A DNA stretch of 64,000 nucleotides, taken from assembly GCA_963803425.1 (NCBI GenBank), contig CAWDMA010000001.1, positions 1,798,001-1,862,000 of the forward strand, written 5' to 3'. Made by a program: the position numbers and the translations under genes. Shown piece after piece: positions 49,474 to 59,161 of this stretch. A model generated the notes under the pieces. That model saw only the letters and a list, made by a program, of their open reading frames with translations, searched no databases and was not told the origin of the DNA. The stretch is from DASPWW01 sp963803425 (GTDB lineage Bacteria; Actinomycetota; Thermoleophilia; Solirubrobacterales; 70-9). Position 1 is the first letter of the stretch; each line of letters begins with the position of its first letter.

Positions 49474-52088
49474 CTACTTCGCCGCCAGCCAGTCCTCGCC
49501 GATCCCGACGTCGACCTCGAGCGGGGGGTCGAGGTCGAACGCCGCGCGCATCTCCTCGGTGACCAGATCGGTCGCGGCGTCGAGCTCCGCGGGGGGGCCC
49601 TCGAACAGGAGCTCGTCGTGGATCTGCAGCACCAGCCGCGCCTCGTTGCCGGCGTCTGCGAGGCGGCGGTGGCAGCGCACCATCGCGACCTTGATGATGT
49701 CCGCGGCTGTGCCCTGGATCACCGTGTTGACGGCGAGCCGCTCGCCGAGCAGGCGGGTCTGGCGCTGTCGCGCCCGCAGCTCGGGAATCCGGCGGCGGCG
49801 ACCCATCAGGGTGGTCACGTAGCCGTCTCGATCCGCCTGCTCGATCGTCGAGTCGATGAACCGCTTCACGGCCGGGAACCGCTCGAAGTAGCGATCGATG
49901 TAGGCCGCGGCCTCGTCGCGTTCGATCTGCAGCCTGTCGGCGAGCCCGAACGCCGACAGCCCGTACGCGATCCCGAAGTTGACCATCTTCGCCTTGGAGC
50001 GCTCCGCCGGGCCGACGCCGTCCTCGGAGACGCCGAGCACCTCGGCGGCGGTCGCGGCGTGCACGTCCTCGCCGCGCGCGAAGATCTCGCGGAGCACGTC
50101 CTCGCCGGCGACGTGGGCCAGCACCCGCAGCTCGACCTGGTTGTAGTCGGCCGACAGCAGCCGCCACCCCGGCTCCGCGACGAACGCGGCGCGGACCGGA
50201 CGCCCCAGCTCGGACCGGATCGGGATGTTCTGGAGGTTGGGGTTCGTGCTCGACAGCCGCCCCGTGGTGGTCGCGACCTGATTGAAGGTTGTGTGGATCC
50301 GACCGGTCTCGGGGTCGATCAGCTCCGGCAGCGAGTCGAGATAGGTGTTCTTCAGCTTGGTGAGCTCGCGCCAGCTCTCGATCTTGGCCACGATCGGGTG
50401 CTCGTCGCGGATCTGGGCGAGCACCCGCGCGTCGGTGGAGAACCCGGTCTTCCCGCGTCGCTTCTTGGTCAGGCCGAGCTCCTCGAACAGGACCGGTGCG
50501 AGCTGCTGCGGCGAGCCGATCGTGAACTCGTGCCCGGCCAGCTCCCAGATCTCGGACTGGAGCTCGTCGGCGCGACCGGCGATCCGGGAGGAGATCTGCT
50601 CCAGCCGTCTCGCATCGACCCTGATCCCGACCCGCTCCATCGCCGCGAGCACCTCGATCAGCGGCATCTCGACCTCGTTCAGGAGCCGCTCCAGGCCGAG
50701 CTCCCCGAGCGTCTCGCGCTGCCTGCGGGAGAGCTCCCAGGCCAGTCGCGCCTCCGCGGCCGGGTCCGCCGGCGCCTCGCCCTCGGGCGCCTCCAACGCG
50801 AGCTGAGCGCCGTCCGGCCGGGCGGCGGCCAGCCCCTCGGCCGCCGCCAGGTCGGCGAGCTCGTACACGCGCCTTGCCGGGTCGACGAGGTACGCGGCGA
50901 CCATCGTGTCGTGCCGCAGGTCGAGGCCGTCGGGCTGCGCAGCGGCGAGCAGGCCGCGCCGGGCGGGGCCTCCCGCCGACTTGAAGTCGTGCGCGATCAG
51001 CGCCCGGTCGCGCAGCTCGCCCGCCAGCGCCTCGAGGTCGGGGGCCTCTCCGGCCACCACCGACTCGCCGTCCGCGGCCGCCCATCGCCCTTTGCGCACG
51101 GAGACTGCGATCGGCCCGTCGGCGAGGTCCGCGATCCCGCCCTTGCGGACCTCGATCTCGATCTGCTCCTCGGGCTCGGCATCGGGGACGATCTCGTCCA
51201 GCTCCTCGTCGAGCCGCTGCATCACCTGGCGCAGCTCGAACTCCCGCGCCACCTCGCGCAGCCGGCTCCGGTCCGGCGCGAGCCCCATCACCTCGTCCAG
51301 GTCGATCCCGGTCTCGATGTCGTACTGGAGCGTCGCCAGCTGCTTCGAGACCCGGGCGATATCCGCGTGCTCGGTCAGGTTCTGCTTCCGCTTCGCCCCC
51401 GAGATCTCGTCGATCGAGTCGAGCACCTGCTCCAGCGAGCCGAACTGCTGCAGCAGCTGTGCAGCGGTCTTGTCCCCAATCCCCGGTACCCCGGGAATGT
51501 TGTCGGAGGTGTCGCCCTTCAGCCCGATCAGATCCGGGACGAGCTCGGGCGGAACCCCGTAGCGCTCCACCACCCCGTCGCGGTCGTACACCTTGGTGTC
51601 GGTGATCCCGCGCGAGGTGGTCATCACCCGCACCCCGTCCTCGACGACCTGGTAGACGTCGCGGTCGCCGGAGACGACCATCACCGGGATGTTCGCGTCG
51701 CGGGCCTGGTGCACGAGGGCGCCGATCACATCGTCGGCCTCGTATCCCTTCACCCGGATGTTCCGGAACCCGAACGCCTCCGCCAGCGGCTCCAAGTGGG
51801 GCCACTGCTCGGAGAGCAGGTCGGGGCGGGGCGGCGCTGGGCCTTGTAGGGCTCGTAGGCCTTCTCGCGGCCGGACAGACCCGCGTCCCAGACCACGATC
51901 CCCGCCGACGGGGAGTGCTCGATCAGGAGCTTCGCCATCATCGAGGCGAACCCGTAGATCGCGTTGGTCGGGCGTCCGTCCGACGTGGACATCTCCTCGG
52001 GAAGCGCGAAGAAGGCACGGTACGCGAGGCTGTTGCCGTCGATCAGGAACAGCTCGCGAGTGTCGGCCTTCGTCTTGGTAGCGGCCAC
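49474..52088 (-). CDS. polA: DNA polymerase I (one frameshift in this sequence)
   Basis: The 5'-3' exonuclease part starts VAATKTKADTRELFLIDGNSLAYRAFFALPEE and breaks near 51832 after YKAQRRPAP. Adding one C there restores one frame of 871 residues. The polymerase palm/fingers motifs are LLSADYNQVELRVLAH (A), RSKAKMVNFGIAYGLSAFGL (B) and LVLQIHDELLFEGP (C). The middle region lacks the DxE and later aspartates of a working 3'-5' exonuclease, as in Taq and many actinobacterial PolA. GTG start at 52088. Confidence 0.9.
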
Positions 52089-52127
52089 GTCCTGATCATA
52101 TGAGCGGCCTATGATTGCCTGCCGCCC

Positions 52128-53587
52128 ATGGCCACGGTAAGCCCCCAGTTCAGCGTCACCGTCCGGGTCGAGCTCGACGCGCGCCAGGAGCCGCTCGGCA
52201 AGCTGACCGCGAAGATCGCCGAGTCCGGCGGCCAGCTTCAGGGCGTCGACCTCGTCCCCGGCGCCGGCGGCGAGGGCAAGCGGGTCCGCGAGTTCACCGA
52301 TCGACGCCCGCGACCACGAGCACTGGGAGCAGATCATGCGCGCGATCGGGGCGACCCGCGGCGCCAAGGTGCTCGAGTACACCGACCGCACCCTGCAGAT
52401 GCACCGCGGCGGCAAGATCTCCGTCGAGAACAAGTACCCGCTGAAGACGCGCGACGACCTCTCGATGGCCTACACCCCGGGCGTCGCCCGGGTCTGCCAG
52501 GAGATCCACGCCGATCGTCAGAAGGCGTTCGAGTACACGATCAAGCGCAACACCGTCGCGGTCGTCTCCGACGGCAGCGCCGTGCTCGGGCTCGGCAACA
52601 TCGGACCCGAGGCGGCGATGCCGGTGATGGAGGGCAAGGCGATGCTGTTCAAGGAGTTCGCCGAGCGTCGACGCCTTCCCGATCTGCCTCGACACCAAGG
52701 ACGCCGACGAGATCGTCAAGACGGCGCGAGCTGATCGCGCCGACCTTCGGCGGCATCAACCTCGAGGACATCTCCGCCCCGCGCTGCTTCGAGATCGAGG
52801 ACCGTCTGAAGGAGTCATCGACATCCCCGTCTTCCACGACGACCAGCACGGCACCGCCGTGGTGGCGATGGCGGCCCTGTTCAACGCGCTGAAGATCGTC
52901 GGCAAGCCGATCGAGAGCCTCCGGGTGCTGATGGTCGGCCTCGGCGCCGCCGGGATCGCGGTGACGAAGATGATGCTCGCCTGCGGGGGTCACCGACATC
53001 GTCGGCTGCGACCGCCAGGGCGCGCTCTCGACCGAGCGCGAGGACTACGAGCCGGGCGAGATGACCGCGATCAAGCGCTGGTTCGCGGAGAACTCGAACC
53101 CGGAGCAGCTCGGCGGCGGGCCCGGACGACGTGATCGAGGGCGCCGACCTGTTCGTCGGCCTGTCCGGGCCCGGGATGATCCGGCCGAGTGCGCTGGCGA
53201 AGATGGCCGACGACGCGATCGTGTTCGCGATGGCGAACCCGAACCCCGAGGTGATGCCGGAGGAGGCGGCGCCGTACATGCGGATCATGGCCACCGGGCG
53301 CTCCGACTACCCGAACCAGATCAACAACGTGCTCGGCTTCCCGGGGATGTTCCGCGGCGCCCTCGACGCCGGCGCACCGCGGATCACCGAGGAGATGAAG
53401 CTGGCCGCCGCCCACGGAATCGCGAAGGTGGTCACCGAGGAAGACCTCGACGAGGAGTACATCATCCCCAGCGTGTTCGATCGCGCCGTCGCCCCGGCGG
53501 TAGCCAAGGCGGTCGTCGGGGAGGCCAAGCAACGCGGGAATCGCCCGCGTCTCCGAGGAAACCGGGTCGTTCGCGACCGTCGAATAG
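52128..53587 (+). CDS. NAD-type malic enzyme with N-terminal ACT domain (several frameshifts)
   Basis: The product is readable only by switching frame about seven times (near 52300, 52665, 52723, 52816, 52985, 53120 and 53530). Pieced together it gives an ACT-like head (QFSVTVRVELDARQEPLGKL), then the malic enzyme core: KYPLKTRDDLSMAYTPGVARVC, NTVAVVSDGSAVLGLGNIGPEA, VFHDDQHGTAVV, LRVLMVGLGAAGIAVTKM, SGPGMI and NQINNVLGFPGMFRGALD. Each shift is a single-base gain or loss and no piece has decayed, so the gene is probably intact in the cell. It converts malate to pyruvate, near ppdK functionally. Confidence 0.8.
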
Positions 53588-53607
53588 GGCATCCCGCCTC
53601 GCACCCC

Positions 53608-53639
53608 GCCGCTCCCGGACGGGAAGCGGAGGAAGCGGC
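53608..53639 (-). repeat. Hairpin element, copy C (malic enzyme to epimerase gap)
   Basis: 32 bp on the minus strand, 29 of 32 identical to copies A and B. Two of the three changes pair with each other: stem GCCGCC/GGCGGC becomes GCCGCT/AGCGGC, so the hairpin is kept. The third lies in the loop. Confidence 0.8.
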
Positions 53640-53647
53640 GGGCAACG

Positions 53648-54557
53648 ATGAGGGTTTTGATCACAGGCGCGAGCGGGATGATCGGCTCGTCCGTGGCCGA
53701 CGCGCTGCTGGCGCGCGGCGACGAGGTGGTCGGGCTGACCCGCGACCCCGAGCGCGCCCGCTCGACCAACCCGACGGTGAGCTGGCACCGCTGGGACCCC
53801 ACCCTGGAGCGACCCGCCGAGGAGGCCTTCGAGGGGGTCGACGCCGTCGTCAACCTGGTCGGCGAGTCGCTCGACCAGCGGTGGACCGACGAGGTCGAAG
53901 CAGCGGATTCGCGACAGCCGGATCCAGGCCACCCACAACCTGGTCCAGGCGATGTCCGCGGCGCGCCGCACCCCCAAGGTCCTGGTCAGCCAGTCCGCGG
54001 TCGGCTACTACGGCGACCGGGGCGACGCGATCCTCGACGAGGAGGCACCGCCGGGTGAGAGCTGGGACGCGAAGCTGTGCGTCGAGTGGGAGGCGGCGGG
54101 GCGCGAGGCCGAGGACGCCGGAGTGCGTGTCGTCATCACCCGCACCGGGCTCGTGCTCGACAAGCGGGGCGGGCTGCTGAAGAGCCTCCTCACGCCCTTC
54201 AGGCTCGGGGTGGGCGGCCCGATCGCGGGCGGCGCCCAGTACATGCCGTGGATCGAGATCGACGACGAGATCCGCCTGATCCTGTGGGCGCTCGACGACG
54301 AGCGGGTGACCGGTCCGATCAACGCGACCGGGCCGGCGCCGGCAACGAATCGGGAGCTGTCGAAGGCGCTCGGCACGGTCCTCCGCCGCCCCGCCGTCTT
54401 CCCGGTGCCTAAGCTCGCCCTGACGATCATGCGGGGGTCCGAGCTCGCCGAGACGGCGACCGGAGGGCAGCGCGCCGTCCCGCGGCGCGCCCTCGACCTC
54501 GGGTTCGAGTTCCGCTACGCCGGCGTCGAGGACGCTCTCCGAGCAGCTCTGAGGTGA
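53648..54557 (+). CDS. TIGR01777-type NAD-dependent epimerase/dehydratase (one frameshift)
   Basis: An SDR-extended protein of about 302 residues once one extra base near 53900 is removed (910 nt = 3x303+1). MRVLITGASGMIGSSVADALL is the NAD motif, VDAVVNLVGESLDQRW and LVSQSAVGYYGDRGD follow in the next frame, and MPWIEIDDEI, FPVPKLALTIMRGS and GFEFRYAGVEDAL complete the SulA/YfcH/TIGR01777 pattern. The substrate is unknown; relatives act on nucleotide sugars or sit near cell division genes. Its stop overlaps the permease start (GTGA). Confidence 0.8.
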
Positions 54558-55928
54558 CCCGGACGCCGTTCAGGCGCACGCTCGGGACCGTCGACCTGGC
54601 GCTCGTGTTCGTCGCCGCGGTCCTGTTCATCGTGCAGGCGTCGCTGCTGCAGGGCGCCGGCCCGGCCGCCTTCACGTTCTGGGCGCTGGGGCTGCTGTGC
54701 TTCCTGGCGCCGTGCGCGCTGGTCGCCGCCCAGCTCGGGCGGATGTTCCCGGTGCAGGGGTCGGTGTACGCGTGGGCGCGCCGCACGTGCGGACCCTCGG
54801 TGGCGTTCGCGATCGGGGTGGTCGCGTGGCTTCCCGGCGTGGTCGTGATGGTGTCGACGGCCGACATCACGGTCGCGATGTGGCAGTTCGTCTCGCCGGG
54901 CTCGCTGGCCGAGTCGTGGCAGCAGGGCGTGGCCGTGCTCACCGCGCTGAGCGTCTCGCTCGGGATCTCGCTGCTGGGCGCGGCGTGGTTCAAGCGCGCC
55001 CTGCGCGCGGTGCTGTCGCTGTACGCGGTCGCGTTCGCGCTCGTCGGGATCGCGGGCGTCGTGTGGCTGGCCGGCGGCAACGCGTCCGCCCGATATTTCT
55101 CGCTCGACCGCTTCATCCCCGACTCCGGCAAACTGGACCTTCTACGGGCTGACGGTGCTGGCGCTGCTGGGAGTCGAGGTGCCGCTCAACATGGGAGCCG
55201 AGGTGCGCGAGAAGCGATCGATCACCGCTACCTGGCCGCAGGGGCGATCGCGATCGCTGCCGCGTACCTGTGGGCGACGTTCGGGAACATGGTCACCGTC
55301 CCCGTCGGAGCCGCCGACGCCCCGACCGGCTTCCTGCGGGCGATCGAACGGGGGCTCGGAAGCCACGCGCTGGCCGATGCCGTCGCGATCGCGGTGATCG
55401 CGTTCTTCGTGGTCAGCGCGACCGCCTTCAACTACTCGTTCGAGCCGGATCCTGTGGGCCGGCGCCGATCAAGGCCAGCTGCCGGCGAGGCTCCGCGGGC
55501 TGACCGCGCGCCAGGCTCCGTGGCTCGCCCTGGTGGTGCAGACGGCCGCCGCGGCAGCATTCACGATCGTCGTGTTCGGGCCGTGGAACGAGCAGGGCGA
55601 CCTCCCGGACAAGGTCTTCCTGCTCGGCCAGGCCGCGGTCACGATCATCTGGTGCGTCGCGATGGTCGCGATGTTCGGGCTCCTGTTCGAGGCCCGTCGC
55701 CGCCACCGCGACGCCTTCGAGGCCGAGCGGCACGTGCCGTCAGGCCTGCTCTCGACGGCCGCCGTGCTCGGGATCGCCTCCGCGATCGCCGGCATCGTCT
55801 CCACGTTCGGGAGCCGTGGGACGCCGATCTGTTCACGACGGCCGAGTGGCAGCTGCTGGTGTGCCTGTTCACCGGTGGTCCCGGTCGCGGTCGCGGTCGC
55901 GGCGCACCTGGTCGTGCGCCGCGGCTAG
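54554..55928 (+). CDS. APC-superfamily amino acid permease (several frameshifts)
   Basis: About 458 codons once roughly five single-base shifts are mended (near 55130, 55225, 55450, 55815 and 55880). Segments in order: TPFRRTLGTVDLALVFVAAVLFIVQASLL, FPVQGSVYAWARRTCGPSVAFAIG (the conserved second-third helix region of APC carriers), LPGVVVMVSTADITVAMW, WTFYGLTVLALLGVEVPLNMGAEVREKRSI (the helix-6 G-x-E-x-P motif), and AFFVVSATAFNYSF. GTG start overlaps the epimerase stop. Substrate: an amino acid or amine, unspecified. Confidence 0.72.
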
Positions 55929-57065
55929 GGCGCGCGAAGCGGCACGTCGAAGACGGGCGCTGCCGCCGCGCACCCGGTACCCGGCGAGACGACCGAGCGT
56001 CGTGTTCCCCAGCCGTCGATCGAGTAGGTGCCGAGGACGGAGCGCCGCTCGCGGGTCGCGAACAGCTCCGCCACCATTGCCGTCCGGTCGAGCCGATCCG
56101 GGTCCGCTCGATCAGGTCGAAGGCAAGCGCAGCTCGCCTCGTATCCGTAGGCCGCGACGCGGTCGGGCGGGCCGACCGAGCCCACGCTGGTAGCGGCGCA
56201 CGAACCGCGGCCCGCGCGGCGGCGGAAGCTGCGAGGGATCCTGCGCAGACGAGGTCAGCCGCACCCGGGTCTCCATCGGACCCAGTCTCGACAGGAAGCC
56301 GCGGTCGTCGAGCAGCGCGTCGGTGGCGATGAGTGGGGCGTCCGTGCGACGCAGGCTGCGGAGCGCGACCGCGGGATCGGCCCCACCGTAGTAGACGAGG
56401 TCGGCGCGCCGGGCGGCGCCGCGGCGAACGGCGATCCCGTCGCTCTCCGCCTCGTCGGCGAACTCGTCCACCATCGCCTCCCCGTACCGCGATCCGTCCG
56501 AGACCGCCGCGACCGTGCGGGCGCCGAGCTTTCGCGCCCATGCCGCCCCCGTCTCGGCCTGCACCTCGTCGTCGGGGATGACACGGCCGAAGCTGCGCTG
56601 CCCGCTCGGCTGCACGTGCTCGGGCACCTCGTCGGAGCCCGGGAAGGGGCTGACCAGGTCGTTGGCGGCGCTGGTCGGCGAGATCTGGACCAGCTCGCCG
56701 CCGTTCGTGATCGGCACGGAGATCCTGGTGGCGCCCGAGGCGAGCTCCCCCACGTAGGCAACCGATGCGCTGTCCGAGATCGCACGGCGCGCGTTCGCGC
56801 CGCTCGAGGCCGGGCTCCAGCTCAGCCCGCCGCGGGTGTCGTCCAGGAACCGGATCGAGACCTTCGCGTCGCCTGGCACCGGACGCACGTCGCGGGCGGC
56901 GAGCCTGGCGCCGTCCCTGATCGCGCGCCCCTGTGCGGCGGCGGGTCCGCTGAGCGGCACGCTCACGTACACCGTGAACGCGCTCCTCGACTCGTCCCCG
57001 CCGTCGGTGGAGCAGCCGGCAAGCGCGCCGGCGACTATCAGGGTGGTGATCCATCCACGACGCAT
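55925..57065 (-). CDS. Branched-chain-amino-acid-type ABC substrate-binding lipoprotein (frameshifted)
   Basis: A lipoprotein signal (ITTLIVAGALAGCSTDGG), then a periplasmic-binding-protein type I fold: VYVSVPLSGPAAAQGRAIRDGARLAARD, ASVAYVGELASGATRISVPITNGGELVQISPTSAANDLV, GARTVAAVSDGSRYGEAMVDEFADEA and DAPLIATDALLD. The frame breaks near 56180 and again near 56125, then ends LGTYSIDGWG...VPLRAP. This is the LivK family. No permease or ATPase genes are nearby, so it is an orphan here. It is convergent with the permease gene. Confidence 0.75.
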
Positions 57066-57112
57066 CCGGTGGGCGGATTATCTCCCCAGCGTCCGGACTA
57101 ACCTTCGCCGCA

Positions 57113-58147
57113 ATGAGGATCGGCGTGCTCACCGCGGGCGGCGACTGCCCCGGCCTCAATGCTGTGATCCGCTCGATCGCCCGCTCCGCGATGCAGCGAG
57201 GCGACGAAGCGGTCGGGATCATGCGCGGGTACAGGGGCCTGGCCGAGCGCGAGTACATGCCGCTGGACATGCGTGCCGTGTCGGGGATCTGCACCTCGGC
57301 GGCACGATCCTGCGCACCTCGAGCTTCGAGCCGTTCCGCGAAGGCGCGGTCGACCGGGTCGGGAGGGGATCGCGGAGGACGGCGTTGGACGCCGTGATCG
57401 CGATCGGCGGCGAGCACACCATGGGGATGACCCGCAGCTGTGGATGGAGGAGGGGCTGCCGATGATCGGCGTCCCGAAGACGATCGACAACGACGTCCCC
57501 GGCACCGACTACACGTTCGGGTTCGACACCGCGGTGCAGATCGCGACCGACGCGATCGACCGCCTCCACTCGACCGCGCAGTCCCACGACCGAGTGATCG
57601 TGGTCGAGGTGATGGGCCGCAACACGGGGTGGATCGCGGTGTGGGCGGGGATCGCCGGCGGGGCGGACGGGATCGTGATCCCGGAGGTCGACACGACCTG
57701 CGAGGAGCTGGCGGACGGGGTCCGCCAGCGCCACGAGCGGGGCAAGGACTTCTCGATCATGGTCGTCGCCGAGGGGGCGCGGCTCGCGTTCGAGGGCGGC
57801 GAGGCGCGCGAGGTGCGCGCCTCGGAGGGGCGCGACGAGTACGGCTACCCCCGGCTCGGCGGAATCGGCGTGGCGCTCGCGGCCGAGCTCGAGCAGCGGA
57901 CCGGGTACGAGGCGCGCGTGACCGTGCTCGGCCACGTGCAGCGGGGCGGCATCGCCGACCGCGACAGACCGGATCCTTGCGACGCGTTTCGGGGCCGCCG
58001 CGTACGAGCTGGCGCGGGCGGGAAGGTTCGGGCACATGGTCGCGCTGCGCGGGTCCGCGATCGAGGCGGTCCCGCTCGGAGCGGGTCACCGGGGTGAAGG
58101 AGGTCGACCTCTCGCTGCTCGAGATCGCCCGCCGGTTCTACTCCTAG
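57113..58147 (+). CDS. pfkA: 6-phosphofructokinase, ATP/PPi mixed group (several frameshifts)
   Basis: Pieces in three frames make one PFK: MRIGVLTAGGDCPGLNAVIRSI (GGDCPGLN substrate loop), LHLGGTILRTSSFEPF, AVIAIGGEHTMG, MIGVPKTIDNDVPGTDYTFGFDTAVQIATDAIDR, VEVMGRNTGWIAVWAG, VTVLGHVQRGG and a C-terminus ending LSLLEIARRFYS. PKTIDND holds the catalytic Asp. The GGDCPGLN variant and FGFDTAV are typical of actinobacterial group III enzymes, some using pyrophosphate. The length (1035 nt) is a multiple of three, so gains and losses cancel. It fits with ppdK in a PPi-linked glycolysis. Confidence 0.85.
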
Positions 58148-58151
58148 GGGG

Positions 58152-58313
58152 CTACGGGCGAAGCTGGGCCCGGAGCGGCTCGGTCACGCGGACGCAGATC
58201 CCGACGAACAGGATCGCGAGGAAGATCACCGCGCTGACCGCTCCGCCGAGGCCGAACGCGAAGGAGATCAGGAACGCGACCATCCCCACCGCCGTGAACA
58301 CGAGCACCGTCAC
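58152..58313 (-). CDS. 53-residue membrane protein at the end of the trp run
   Basis: The GTG at 58313 starts TVLVFTAVGMVAFLISFAFG, and the rest reads LGGAVSAVIFLAILFVGIC with a basic end (VRVTEPLRAQLRP): two closely spaced membrane helices. It lies 11 nt past trpA on the same strand, so it is probably the last cistron of that operon. Small two-helix proteins linked with trp genes are known in actinobacteria, though I cannot tie this one to a named family. Confidence 0.6.
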   Translation of the reverse strand: MTVLVFTAVGMVAFLISFAFGLGGAVSAVIFLAILFVGICVRVTEPLRAQLRP

Positions 58314-58324
58314 GGCGGTCGAAT

Positions 58325-59161
58325 CTACCCGACGCGCCGAGACCGCCGCGCGAGCTCGCCGAGCTGCTCGGCAGCGGCGGCCGCCGCTGCGGCGGCCGCG
58401 CCGGCCTGCTCGACAGCGCGGACCAGCCGGCTGCCGACGATCACCCCGTCCGCGATCCGGGCGACCGCTGCGGCGTGCGCGGGGGTGCCGATCCCGAACC
58501 CGACCGCCACCGGGACGGCGGCGTCGGCGCGGGCGCCCGAAACCATGACCTCGAGCTCCGGCTGCAGCTCGTCCCGCTCCCCGGTCACTCCGCGCAGCGA
58601 GACGACGTACACGAAGCCCTCAGCCTGCTCGCAGATCCACGTGCGGCGCTCCGGGGGCGTGGTCGGCGCGACCAGCGGCACCAGCGCGATCCCGCGGGGA
58701 CGGAGCTCCTCGTGCAGCCCGGCCGACTCCTCCGGGGGGAGGTCGGGGACGATCGTCCCGCTGGCCCCGGCGGCAGCGAGCCGCTCGGCGTACTCGCGCG
58801 GGCCGGCGGCCAGCACCATGTTCGCGTAGCACATCGGCACCACCGGGACGCGATCCCCGATCGCCGCGCACGTCTCCAGCACGTCCTCGAGCGTCGTCCC
58901 GCCCTCGAGCGCCGCGGTCGCCGCGGCGTGTATCACCGGGCCGTCCGCGAGCGGGTCGGAGAACGGGACGCCGAGCTCGACCAGGTCCGCGCCGGCCTCG
59001 ACGTAGGCCTCGGCCACCGCGTTCGCGGTGGCCGGATCGGGGAACCCCCCCATCATGTAGGGCATCAGCGCGGCGCGGTCCTCGTCGCGCGCACGCTCGA
59101 ACGCCGCCGCGATCCGTGCGACACCCGTCGTCGGCGGCGCGGCGGCGCGCTCAGTCGCCAT
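58325..59161 (-). CDS. trpA: Tryptophan synthase alpha chain
   Basis: 278 residues of the TIM-barrel lyase that splits indole-3-glycerol phosphate. MPYMMGGFPDPATANAV, DLVELGVPFSDPLADGPVIHAA (catalytic Glu and Asp region), MCYANMVLAAG, IVPDLPPEES, VSLRGVTGERDEL and VGFGIGTPAHAAAVA are all in place. The tail is Ala-rich (AGAAAAAAAAAAEQL), probably an extended helix. The start overlaps the trpB stop by 11 nt. Confidence 0.96.
   Translation of the reverse strand: MATERAAAPPTTGVARIAAAFERARDEDRAALMPYMMGGFPDPATANAVAEAYVEAGADLVELGVPFSDPLADGPVIHAAATAALEGGTTLEDVLETCAAIGDRVPVVPMCYANMVLAAGPREYAERLAAAGASGTIVPDLPPEESAGLHEELRPRGIALVPLVAPTTPPERRTWICEQAEGFVYVVSLRGVTGERDELQPELEVMVSGARADAAVPVAVGFGIGTPAHAAAVARIADGVIVGSRLVRAVEQAGAAAAAAAAAAEQLGELARRSRRVG

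Noticed and set aside
57113..57160. A riboswitch or attenuator before pfkA or trpD
   Set aside because: The pfkA gap is under 50 nt and shows no structured leader, and the trp leader lies beyond the right edge, so nothing can be claimed.
51820..58150. A block of programmed frameshifts or a large pseudogene region
   Set aside because: The shifts lack slippery-site logic, include both gains and losses, occur up to seven times in one gene, and the pieces remain fully conserved. Consensus error explains all of it better.
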